This document shows positions 33,276 to 40,786 of a stretch of DNA of 64,000 nucleotides, in pieces (position 1 is the first letter of the stretch; every line of letters starts with the position of its first letter). The translations under genes were made by a program, and so were the position numbers. Below the pieces are notes generated by a model. That model was not told where the DNA came from and did no database searches. It was given only the letters and a program-made list of their open reading frames with translations. The DNA comes from Rhizobium sp. R634 (GTDB lineage: Bacteria > Pseudomonadota > Alphaproteobacteria > Rhizobiales > Rhizobiaceae). Location: NCBI RefSeq assembly GCF_002211305.1, contig NZ_LOKW01000028.1:124001-188000 (forward strand), written 5' to 3'.

Positions 33276-34652
33276 ATGGTGACAGTGGACAGCTTGCGGC
33301 GGGAAGACCGCGCTCCCGTGCCCGGCTGGCGCTCGATCGTCCGCTGGCTACGCCGCCGGCTGCCGACCGGGCTTTATGCGCGCTCGCTGCTGATCATCAT
33401 CATTCCGATGGTGCTCCTGCAATCCGTCGTCGCTGCCGTCTTTATGGAGCGTCATTGGCAGATGGTGACGGAGCGGCTGTCGCTTGCCGTCACCCGCGAC
33501 ATCGCCGCGATCATCGAGATCATCGAAACCTACCCGCAGAATTCGGATTACGGCGAGATCATCCGTATCGCCCGCGACCAGCTCAACCTGCAGATCTCGA
33601 TCGAGCCGGATGGCGACCTGCCGCCGCCGCGCGACAAGCCGTTCTTCTCGATCCTCGATAGCATCCTCAGCGACGAGATCACCGACGAGATCCACCGGCC
33701 TTTCTGGATCGATACGGTCGGCAACTCGAACCTCGTCGAGATCCGCATCAAGCTCGAAAACAAGATTCTCAGGGTGCTGGCCAAGCGCAGCCAAACCTAT
33801 GCCTCGAACACCCATATCTTCATCGTCTGGATGGTCGGCACTTCGCTGGTGCTGATCGGCATCTCCATCCTCTTCCTGCGCGGGCAGATCCGCCCGATCC
33901 TGATGCTGGCGCGGGCGGCCGAAAGCTTCGGCAAGGGGCAGAAGCCCGACAATTTCTATCCGCGCGGCGCCGACGAGGTGAGGCGCGCCGGCCTTGCCTT
34001 CATCCTGATGCGCGAGCGTATCGAGCGGCAGATCGAGCAGCGCACGGCAATGCTCTCGGGCGTCAGCCACGATCTGCGCACCATTCTCACCCGCTTCAAG
34101 CTGCAATTGGCGCTGGCCGGCGACAATCCCGATCTGCACGGCCTGAACGACGACGTCAACGACATGCAGACGATGCTGGAAGCCTACATGGCCTTCGCGC
34201 GCGGTGAAGTCGAAGAGGATGTCGGCGAGCTGAAACTGAGCGAGATCTTCGCCAAGCTGGAATCCGACTTCGCCCTGCACGGCAAGCGGTTCAACTATTC
34301 GATCGAAGGCGACGACGACATATCGGTCAGGCCGAACGCCTTCATGCGTCTCGTCACCAACCTTGCTTCGAACGCCCGGCGCTATGCCGACAGGCTGGAT
34401 ATCGAGGCCAAGCACAATGCCAAATGGCTGACCGTCATTTTCGACGATGACGGGCCGGGCATTCCGGAAAAGAATCGCGAGGATGTGTTCAAGCCGTTCT
34501 TCCGGCTGGATACGGCGCGCAATCTCGATGCCTCAGGCACCGGGCTCGGCCTTGCGATCGCCCGCGATATCGCTCGCAGCCACGGCGGCAATGTCACGCT
34601 CAGCGATAGCCCGCTCGGAGGCTTGAGGGCAACGATCCGCATTCCCGCTTAA
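33276..34652 (+). CDS. EnvZ-like sensor histidine kinase
   Basis: 458 residues from ATG 33276. Membrane helices at about 30-52 and 180-205 enclose a periplasmic domain of ~125 residues; then HAMP (IRPILMLARAAESFGKG), HisKA with GVSHDLRTILTRFKLQLAL, and HATPase with NLASNARRYA, FDDDGPGIPE and GTGLGLAIARDI. In the H-box the usual Pro after HDLRT is Ile, which could alter phosphatase activity. It should act on the response regulator encoded just upstream. Its end overlaps the convergent HxlR gene by 4 bp. Confidence 0.93.
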   Translation: MVTVDSLRREDRAPVPGWRSIVRWLRRRLPTGLYARSLLIIIIPMVLLQSVVAAVFMERHWQMVTERLSLAVTRDIAAIIEIIETYPQNSDYGEIIRIARDQLNLQISIEPDGDLPPPRDKPFFSILDSILSDEITDEIHRPFWIDTVGNSNLVEIRIKLENKILRVLAKRSQTYASNTHIFIVWMVGTSLVLIGISILFLRGQIRPILMLARAAESFGKGQKPDNFYPRGADEVRRAGLAFILMRERIERQIEQRTAMLSGVSHDLRTILTRFKLQLALAGDNPDLHGLNDDVNDMQTMLEAYMAFARGEVEEDVGELKLSEIFAKLESDFALHGKRFNYSIEGDDDISVRPNAFMRLVTNLASNARRYADRLDIEAKHNAKWLTVIFDDDGPGIPEKNREDVFKPFFRLDTARNLDASGTGLGLAIARDIARSHGGNVTLSDSPLGGLRATIRIPA

Positions 34653-35071
34653 ACGTTCGGCGCAGCGAGCTTCACCGCTTTGCGCGCATCGAAATCATTC
34701 AGGCGCCCGACGATCCAGCGCCACAGGGCTGCGACCTGCATGAGAAGGTCATGGCCGAGCGGGGTCAATTCATATTCGACGCGCGGAGGCACCTCGGGAT
34801 AGAGCGTACGGATGATCAGGCCGTCGCTTTCCAGCGTGCGCAGCGTCTGCGTCAGCACTTTTTGGCTGATGCCCTCGACCCGTTCGAGCAGGCGCGAAAA
34901 GCGCAAAGGCGCGCCGGCATCGAGAAGCACATGCAGGATGCGCAGCGGCCATTTCGCCGCCGCCCGCTCGATCAAAGCGCGGGCGCGGGCATCCTGTTCA
35001 TCCGTCATATCGCTGCAGAAATCGAAAATGTCGTCGGCCACTTCAGTTACCTCAGGGTGGGTATGGATCAT
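34649..35071 (-). CDS. HxlR family regulator
   Basis: 140 residues from ATG 35071 (GAAGG seven bases upstream). The winged helix is of the HxlR type: KWPLRILHVLLDAGAPLRFSRLLERVEGISQKVLTQTLRTLESDGLIIRTLYPEVPPRVEYELTPLG. The N-terminal 40 residues are acidic (EVTEVADDIFDFCSDMTDEQDA). HxlR proteins sense aldehydes or quinones and control divergent oxidoreductases; here the divergent gene is a short-chain dehydrogenase 71 bp away. Confidence 0.92.
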   Translation of the reverse strand: MIHTHPEVTEVADDIFDFCSDMTDEQDARARALIERAAAKWPLRILHVLLDAGAPLRFSRLLERVEGISQKVLTQTLRTLESDGLIIRTLYPEVPPRVEYELTPLGHDLLMQVAALWRWIVGRLNDFDARKAVKLAAPNV

Positions 35072-35080
35072 CCCGGTACC

Positions 35081-35099
35081 TTCTTTCGATTGGAAAGAA
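35081..35099. promoter_or_regulatory. Inverted repeat in the HxlR/SDR divergent promoter
   Basis: TTCTTTC (35081-35087) and GAAAGAA (35093-35099) with a 5-bp spacer lie in the 71-bp space between the HxlR start and the dehydrogenase start. Position and symmetry suit a dimeric HxlR repressor. Confidence 0.5.
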
Positions 35100-35142
35100 T
35101 AGGACATACATGGTGTGGGAACCCATAAAGGAGAGGTTTCCA

Positions 35143-36015
35143 ATGCAAAGGGTATGGTTGATCACAGGCAGCTCGCGCGGCATCGGCCGGGCGCTGGCGG
35201 AAGCGGTTCTGGCCGCTGGCGACAATCTCGTGGCGACGGCGCGCAATCCCGCCCAGCTTGCCGATCTTTCCGAGCGCTATGGCGGCCAGGTGCTGACGCT
35301 GGCGCTCGACGTGACCGACGAGGGTGCGGCGGCTGCCGCGGTCGAGGCTGGCGTCAAGAGGTTCGGCCGTATCGACGTGCTCGTCAACAATGCCGGCTAC
35401 GGCAATGTCAGCTCGATCGAGGATACCAGCCTTGCCGATTTCCGCGCCCAGATCGAAACCAATCTGTTCGGCACCATCATTATGAGCAAGGCGGTGATCG
35501 CCCTGATGCGCGGGCAGGGGGCGGGACACATCATCCAGTTCTCCTCCGTCGGCGGACGTATCGGACCTGCCGGACGCGGCGCCTATTCGGCGGCGAAATT
35601 CGGCGTCGAAGGTTTTTCCGAGGTGCTGGCGAAGGAGGTCGCGCCATTCGGCATCAAGGTGACGGTGGTCGAGCCGGGCGGCTTCCGGACGGATTTTGCC
35701 GGCGCCTCGACGGTGCTTGCCGAGGGGCGGGCGGAATATGCAGAAACGGTCGGCGCCACCGTGCGCTTCCAGCGCGAGTATGACGGCCGTCAGCCCGGCG
35801 ACCCCGCCAAAGCGGCTGCGGTCATCATCCACATTGCCGGCCTTGACGCGCCGCCGTTGCGGCTACTGCTCGGAAGCGATGCGGTGCGCAATGTCGAGAA
35901 GGCGGATGCGGCGCGCATTGCGGCCGACCGGGAATGGCGCGCCGTCAGCGTCTCGACCGATTTCGAGCCGGATGCCGAGGTGGTAACGATGCCCTGGGAA
36001 AAGAGGGCCGGGTGA
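35143..36015 (+). CDS. Short-chain dehydrogenase/reductase
   Basis: 290 residues from ATG 35143 (GGAGAGG six bases upstream). NAD(P) motif TGSSRGIGRALAE, NNAG motif, catalytic Ser in FSSVGGRIG and the YSAAK Tyr/Lys pair. The C-terminal region (~200-290) is longer than in classical SDRs and resembles proteins that act on larger carbonyls. The divergent HxlR gene is the probable regulator, so the substrate is probably a reactive aldehyde or quinone; this is inference. Confidence 0.93.
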   Translation: MQRVWLITGSSRGIGRALAEAVLAAGDNLVATARNPAQLADLSERYGGQVLTLALDVTDEGAAAAAVEAGVKRFGRIDVLVNNAGYGNVSSIEDTSLADFRAQIETNLFGTIIMSKAVIALMRGQGAGHIIQFSSVGGRIGPAGRGAYSAAKFGVEGFSEVLAKEVAPFGIKVTVVEPGGFRTDFAGASTVLAEGRAEYAETVGATVRFQREYDGRQPGDPAKAAAVIIHIAGLDAPPLRLLLGSDAVRNVEKADAARIAADREWRAVSVSTDFEPDAEVVTMPWEKRAG

Positions 36016-36029
36016 AGGGCCTAAAAAAC

Positions 36030-36057
36030 AAAAGCGCCGCTGAGGAGCGGCGCTTTT
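36030..36057. terminator. Bidirectional terminator between the SDR and BA14K genes
   Basis: AAAAGCGCCGCT (36030-36041) and AGCGGCGCTTTT (36046-36057) are perfect complements around a GAGG loop, with A and T tails for both directions. Confidence 0.9.
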
Positions 36058-36076
36058 TATCAGGGATTGTGAACGA

Positions 36077-36526
36077 TCAGCCGCCGGCGGTGCAGAAGTG
36101 GCTGCGGCCGTCATAGCCGATATAGGTGCCGCTGCGCGGATCGAAGGAGCGGTAACGGTAGGAGCAGTAGCGCTCCCACTGCGGCGTCCAGGGCTCGACG
36201 GCCGTGCGAACGGGGGCGTAGTAGCGCGGCTCTTCGGCATAGACGCGGCGTGCCGGCGCGCGATAGACCGGAGCGGGCTCGTAATAATCCGGCTCGTAGG
36301 CGGGATCGATATAGCGGCGCTCTTCGTAAACAGGACCATTATTGGCGTTGGCGATAGCCGAGCCGACGATCAGGCCGGTGGCGAGGCCGACGGCGCCGCC
36401 GACGAGGGCGTCATTGTTGTTATGATGGCGCCAGTGGCGATCGCGGGCCGATGCCTCGCCGATGGCAGAAAGGGTAAGCGCGGCAGCCGTTGCCGTCAGC
36501 AGAAGAGTCTTGGCGAGCCTGTTCAT
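36077..36526 (-). CDS. BA14K family secreted protein
   Basis: 149 residues from ATG 36526; an in-frame ATG two codons upstream is equally near the AGGA site. Signal peptide (LAKTLLLTATAAALTLSAIGEASA), a Gly-rich helix (LVGGAVGLATGLIVGSAIANA), a Tyr/Pro-rich stretch (EERRYIDPAYEPDYYEPAPVYR) and the BA14K end, WERYCSYRYRSFDPRSGTYIGYDGRSHFC with two Cys. The Brucella BA14K protein is immunoreactive and affects smooth LPS. Likely at the outer membrane. Confidence 0.9.
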   Translation of the reverse strand: MNRLAKTLLLTATAAALTLSAIGEASARDRHWRHHNNNDALVGGAVGLATGLIVGSAIANANNGPVYEERRYIDPAYEPDYYEPAPVYRAPARRVYAEEPRYYAPVRTAVEPWTPQWERYCSYRYRSFDPRSGTYIGYDGRSHFCTAGG

Positions 36527-36620
36527 AAGCATAAGATCCTAATGACGGGAACCGAACGCCGGTCCCTTTCTCGATGGTGTCAGTGGTATAGATTGCCAGC
36601 TGAACGAAGGCTGAACGACA

Positions 36621-36642
36621 AAACCCGGCATTGCTGCCGGGC
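36621..36642 (-). terminator. Terminator of the cold shock gene
   Basis: On the minus strand GCCCGGCA and TGCCGGGTTTTG form a 7-bp stem (36624-36630 with 36635-36641) with a short loop and four T. It lies about 34 bp past the stop codon. Confidence 0.8.
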
Positions 36643-36674
36643 TTCAACTCGAATTCGACAGCCTTGTTAAGGGC

Positions 36675-36890
36675 TCAGCCGGCAATCTGCAGATTGACTG
36701 CCTTGGGGCCCTTGCCGCGGCGATCCGGCTCCGTGTCGAAGCTTACCTTCTGGTTTTCCGTCAGACCGGCCAGGCCGGAAGCCTGAACGGCAGAAATGTG
36801 AACGAAGATATCGGCGCCGCCCCGGTCCGGCTTGATGAAGCCGAAGCCTTTGTCGGTATTGAAGAATTTTACAGTGCCAGTCTCGGCCAT
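36675..36890 (-). CDS. cspA: Cold shock protein (CspA family)
   Basis: 71 residues. RNP1 and RNP2 motifs are intact (GTVKFFNTDKGFGFIKPD and DIFVHISAV). A single OB-fold RNA chaperone. Long 5' leaders are usual for such genes, and the 486 bp upstream, with several AT-rich stretches, would allow one, but I cannot define its start. GAAAAGGA-type ribosome site lies just upstream. Confidence 0.95.
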   Translation of the reverse strand: MAETGTVKFFNTDKGFGFIKPDRGGADIFVHISAVQASGLAGLTENQKVSFDTEPDRRGKGPKAVNLQIAG

Positions 36891-37376
36891 GCGTCAGGTC
36901 CTTTTCTCTCTGCCCGCCATCCACACGGGCAGCATCATAGCATTGCCTCCTTGCGGGAGGTGTTGGCAGGCAATTCTTGAAATGTGAGAAAAAGGTCCCC
37001 TCTACCTCGGCCTGCCCCGGACAGGACTATCGCCCGCCTTTTTCGGAACCGGCTGACCGGAATATTAGCGTTTCCGGCGCGCAAATACTTAAGGACTTCC
37101 CATGCTCGCAAAATGCCCGAACGGGGCGAGAGTGCGGCGTTTCCGGGATTTTGGCAAGCAAAAGTTTTTTAACGTGTCGCTCAGAGCACACTCCCGCCAA
37201 CGGCCAATTTGCGCAAAAACGCAAAATTTCCTTCGCGAAGAGGGAATGATTAACGTTTTATATCGTCTGCAATGTAAGTTCCGAGCAGATTTTGCCAAAA
37301 ATGCAACGTAAACGGGCTTTCCGGATCCGTTAAATTTTTTTTCGAATCCGGTATTCACCCATATTTGGACGCGTGT
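36891..37376. other. AT-rich intergenic region, cspA leader and DMT-gene end
   Basis: 486 bp, clearly more AT-rich than the genes around it (for example TTTTTTAACG near 37166 and AATTTTTTTTC near 37333). Several open frames of 60-92 codons exist on both strands, but none has a ribosome site with matching codon use or recognisable motifs. Contains CTTCGCGAAG (37232-37241), a perfect 10-bp palindrome. Probably the leader/promoter of the cold shock gene; a small RNA cannot be excluded. Confidence 0.4.
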
Positions 37377-38267
37377 TCAGGCGGCCGGCAGGCGGCGGCG
37401 TGCCAATCCCGGCACGAGCTCGACTACAAGCATAGCGGTAAACATTAGCGCACAACCTGTATATCCCGTCGCCGGCATCGACTCACCGAGCAGCAGGGCT
37501 GCAAGCGAAGCGCCGAAGAGCGCTTCGGACGAGAGGAAGATCGCCGCCTGGGAGGGCGTGGTGTAGCGCTGGGCTATCACCTGCAGCACGAAGGCTAGGC
37601 CCGACGAGAAGATGCCGACATAGAGGATCTCAGGTCCCGCGGCCCATATGGCCGAAAGGCTGATTGGTTCGACGGCTGCGGCGATGACGAGCGCGCAGAC
37701 CGCGGTGACGGCGAATTGCGTGGCCGACAGCGCAAGTGGCCTGCCGGTCTTGGAAACCGTCGTGCCGGCAAGGGTGATCTGGATCGACCAGAAGATGGCG
37801 CAGACGACGGTCAGCAGATCTCCCGTCGTCAGTGCCGAGAGATGACCGCCGGACAGGAGATAGATGCCGGCGAGAGCCATCAGCGCGCCCGGCCAGATGA
37901 TCCAATGCGGCGCACGGCGCAGGAAGAGGATGGCGATGAGTGGCACGAAGACGACATAGAGGCCGGTGATGAAGCTGGAATTCGTCACCGTCGTCGTCTG
38001 CAGCCCGACCTGCTGCGTGGCCGCGCCGAAGAAGAGGGCAAGTCCGGTGAGCACGTAGAGTTTCGCATGGCGTGCGTCTGTCTTCACCGTCGCCTTGCGC
38101 GCTTCCAACAGGACGAAGGGCAGCACGGCCAATGTGGCGACGGCAAAACGCAGGGCGATGAACCAGAAGGGACCGATCGCCTTCATCGCCGTCGACTGGG
38201 CGACGAAGCCGCCGCCCCAGATGGCGGCTGCAAGCAATAGAAGGAGGTTCGCCTGAACGCGCGTCAT
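37377..38267 (-). CDS. EamA/DMT family exporter
   Basis: 296 residues with ten membrane helices in two EamA repeats (residues ~1-140 and 150-290). The first helix LLLLLAAAIWGGGFVAQSTAMKAIGPFWFIALRF and the typical SSEALFGASLAALLLGESMPATGYTGCALM of the second repeat are seen. Substrates of the family range from amino acids to other metabolites and cannot be read here. It is divergent from the DUF3052 gene. Confidence 0.93.
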   Translation of the reverse strand: MTRVQANLLLLLAAAIWGGGFVAQSTAMKAIGPFWFIALRFAVATLAVLPFVLLEARKATVKTDARHAKLYVLTGLALFFGAATQQVGLQTTTVTNSSFITGLYVVFVPLIAILFLRRAPHWIIWPGALMALAGIYLLSGGHLSALTTGDLLTVVCAIFWSIQITLAGTTVSKTGRPLALSATQFAVTAVCALVIAAAVEPISLSAIWAAGPEILYVGIFSSGLAFVLQVIAQRYTTPSQAAIFLSSEALFGASLAALLLGESMPATGYTGCALMFTAMLVVELVPGLARRRLPAA

Positions 38268-38365
38268 GTTGTCCTCGAAGGGGAAGGGATGTGCTCCAGC
38301 GGTTAGCAGTTGCGTTTCCGTTCGGCAAGGGTGAAGACTTCACGCCTGACGACGGAGGTGAGGGC

Positions 38366-38818
38366 ATGCCACGGGAAGAACTGCCAGCGAGTGGTGCGGC
38401 GGGCTATTCCGGCACGCCGCTCGCCAGGAAGCTCGGTCTCGCGAGCGGGCAGGCGGCCGCTCTTCTTGGCGTTCCCGAGACGATCGATGGCATCCACGGT
38501 TTCGATGGTTTTGCCTCGGTGGTCCGCACGCTTCCCGAAGTGCGTCGGCGGGCGTTCGACTATGTGCATCTGTTTGTGACCGAACGGGCGGCGCTCGAGG
38601 CCGCCGCGTCCGCGCTTTTCCATGTTCTGAGGCCGGACGGGATGATCTGGATCTCCTGGCCGAAGAAGAGTTCACGCGTGGCGACTGATATCACCGAGGA
38701 CGTGTTGCGGGAGATCCTGCTTCCGACTGGCCTGGTCGACGTCAAGGTTTGCGCCGTCGATGAGATCTGGTCGGGGCTGAAATTCGTCATCCGCAAGGAG
38801 TTGCGCGGCTCGTTGTGA
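38366..38818 (+). CDS. DUF3052-type protein
   Basis: 150 residues from ATG 38366, with GGAGG eight bases upstream. It shows the family pattern AGYSGTPLARKLGLASGQAAALLGVPE near the start, FDYVHLFVTERAALEAA in the middle, and WISWPKKSSRVATDITEDVLREILLPTGLVDVKVCAVDEIWSGLKFVIRK at the end. The layout recalls a small Rossmann-like methyltransferase core without the SAM motif. Function unknown. It converges with the PQQ dehydrogenase gene with a 4-bp gap. Confidence 0.8.
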   Translation: MPREELPASGAAGYSGTPLARKLGLASGQAAALLGVPETIDGIHGFDGFASVVRTLPEVRRRAFDYVHLFVTERAALEAAASALFHVLRPDGMIWISWPKKSSRVATDITEDVLREILLPTGLVDVKVCAVDEIWSGLKFVIRKELRGSL

Positions 38819-38822
38819 CGGC

Positions 38823-39965
38823 TCAGCCGTTGCTCGCCTGTGCCCTGGAAACCCTGAGCAGCGCGCCGTCGTCCTCATCCGTCACCATCAGCAATGCGCC
38901 GTCGGGCGCGACGACGACGTCGCGGATGCGGCCGTAGTCGCCTTCGAACAGGCGTTCCTCGGCAACGAATGCGCCGCTCTCATCCCGCTGCAGGCGCGAC
39001 AGCAGCTGGAATTTCAGCGCCGCGACGAGGAAGTCGCCGTCCCATTCCGGGAACATGGCGCCGCGATAGACGGCGAGCGCGCCGGGCGCGATGGACGGAT
39101 CCCAATAATGCAGCGGCTGTTCGAGCCCTTCCTTGGCGGTGCCTTCGCCGATTTCGGCGCCTGAATAATCACGGCCGTAGGTGATGATCGGCCAGCCGTA
39201 ATTCTTGCCGGCCTCGGGCTGATTGATCTCGTCGCCGCCACGCGCGCCATGTTCGACGGTGTAGAGCTTGCCGTCCTTGGCATCGAAGGTGATGCCCTGC
39301 GGGTTGCGATGGCCTTTCGACCAGATGTCCGACAGCGCCTTGCCGCCGTCCTTGAACGGATTGTCGGCGGGGATGCTGCCGTCGGCATTGATGTGGACGA
39401 TCGAGCCGGCATCATCCTGCCAGTCCTGAGAACGGTCGCGGTCGCCGCGGTCGCCGACGCTGATGAACAGCGTGCCGTCAGGGGCGATCGCGATGCGCGA
39501 GCCATACTGTATGTTGCCCGAGGTGAAGCGCCGCATGGTGAAGACAGGTTTCACCGCCTCGAGCGTCTTCTCGTCTTTGGAAAGCGTGGCGCTGAAGGCT
39601 TCGGTGCCGGAACCCTGGCCGTTAGCGATGGCGGCGGTGAAATAGAATTTTCTGGATGTCGCAAAATCCGGGGCAAGCACCACGTCCATCAGGCCGCCCT
39701 GGCCGCGGGCGCTGACCTTGGGCACATTGCCGATCGGCTCGGAGAGCTTGCCGTCGCGGATGATCCGCATGCGGCCCGGCCGCTCGGTGACGAGATAGGC
39801 GCCGTCGGGCAATACCTCGACCGCCCACGGATGTTCGAGGCCATCGGCGAGCTTCTCGACGCGCAGAGCCGGGCCCTGCGTGTTGACGGTATCGGCCGCA
39901 TCGGCCGGTATAGCGGCGAACAGAACCAGCGCTGCGGCCACATGGAAGGCGGATATTATCTTCAT
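38823..39965 (-). CDS. PQQ-dependent sugar dehydrogenase (soluble aldose type)
   Basis: 380 residues from ATG 39965 (GGGGAAG five bases upstream). Signal peptide KIISAFHVAAALVLFAAIPADA, then a six-bladed propeller of the GSDH/Asd/YliI family: LEHPWAVEVLPDGAYLVTERPGRM, GQGGLMDVVLAPDFA, DGTLFISVGDRGDRDRSQD, GHRNPQGI and HGARGGDEINQPEAGKNYGWP. It oxidises aldose sugars in the periplasm with PQQ, which the host may have to take up. It follows the sortase gene by 59 bp on the same strand. Confidence 0.93.
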   Translation of the reverse strand: MKIISAFHVAAALVLFAAIPADAADTVNTQGPALRVEKLADGLEHPWAVEVLPDGAYLVTERPGRMRIIRDGKLSEPIGNVPKVSARGQGGLMDVVLAPDFATSRKFYFTAAIANGQGSGTEAFSATLSKDEKTLEAVKPVFTMRRFTSGNIQYGSRIAIAPDGTLFISVGDRGDRDRSQDWQDDAGSIVHINADGSIPADNPFKDGGKALSDIWSKGHRNPQGITFDAKDGKLYTVEHGARGGDEINQPEAGKNYGWPIITYGRDYSGAEIGEGTAKEGLEQPLHYWDPSIAPGALAVYRGAMFPEWDGDFLVAALKFQLLSRLQRDESGAFVAEERLFEGDYGRIRDVVVAPDGALLMVTDEDDGALLRVSRAQASNG

Positions 39966-40024
39966 TTGCTTCCCCGTCGTCTTTCCATGCTGAACGTGGA
40001 GCGGGCAGGGGACGGCTTCAACCC

Positions 40025-40786
40025 TCATTCGCTTTGCAATAACGGCTTTGTGTTTGGCGGTTGAACGGAGCTGGTCGCCTCGCCATCCACCAGTTCGGCT
40101 TCGACGATGTAGCGCAGCGAGCCCGGTTCGGTCGCATCGAAGGGCCAGCAGGTGGTCAGCGCCAGGCGGCGGCCGTCGGAGGCGGGATCGATGCCGCTTG
40201 CATCCCATGGGGCGATGCGGCCTTCGCCGGCCTTGAAGGTCAACAGCTTGCCGTCGCGGCGGGTGATCTCGATCGTGTCGCCCGGCTTTATATATTGCAG
40301 CCAGCGGAAATGCGTGTCGCGATGGGCCGCGATGACGGAGGTGCCTTGCTCGCCCGGCTGCGGCGTGTTGGCGAGCCAGGCGGGGCCGAAGGCGAGGGCC
40401 TCGCCGGAGGCGCCGGAGAGCACGATCGCCTCCTTGCCGAGGCGCGGCGCGCGCACCTTGGCTTCCGTGGTAAAATCGGCCCAGGGCCAGGGCTTCATTT
40501 CTTCGCCGTGCAGTTCGGCGGTGAAAGCACGTTTCAGCAGGATCTGCGAGAGCTCCGCCTTCGCCTTCAGCAGGACGCCGTCGCCGATCAGCGCCAGGCC
40601 ATAAAGGGCAAGACCTGAAATGGCGAAAGCGATGGTCTTTTCGATCGGCGAAAGACGCCAGAGGAAGAAACCTTTCTTCCTCCGCGCCCTCGGCATGTCA
40701 TGCGCCGTGGCGGCGGCCATGGCGAGTTCCAGATAGGTCGGAAGCGGCTCGAATTCGGCCGCTTCCTCATGGCTGCTAACGGCCAT
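40025..40786 (-). CDS. Class GN sortase
   Basis: 253 residues from ATG 40786. A single N-terminal membrane helix (ISGLALYGLALIGDGVLL, ~60-80) and a sortase beta barrel with the catalytic His in SVIAAHRDTHF, Cys in LALTTCWPF, and Arg in GSLRYIVEAE. The transpeptidase cleaves a C-terminal LPXTX signal. It overlaps by 11 bp the gene for the VIT/VWA protein that carries such a signal, so the two form a dedicated enzyme-substrate pair, the arrangement known in Gram-negatives as class GN sortase with the marine proteobacterial sortase target protein. Confidence 0.93.
   Translation of the reverse strand: MAVSSHEEAAEFEPLPTYLELAMAAATAHDMPRARRKKGFFLWRLSPIEKTIAFAISGLALYGLALIGDGVLLKAKAELSQILLKRAFTAELHGEEMKPWPWADFTTEAKVRAPRLGKEAIVLSGASGEALAFGPAWLANTPQPGEQGTSVIAAHRDTHFRWLQYIKPGDTIEITRRDGKLLTFKAGEGRIAPWDASGIDPASDGRRLALTTCWPFDATEPGSLRYIVEAELVDGEATSSVQPPNTKPLLQSE

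Noticed and set aside
36977..37358. Several open frames of 60-92 codons on both strands in the AT-rich gap
   Set aside because: They overlap one another, have codon use unlike the neighbours and no ribosome site with a known motif.
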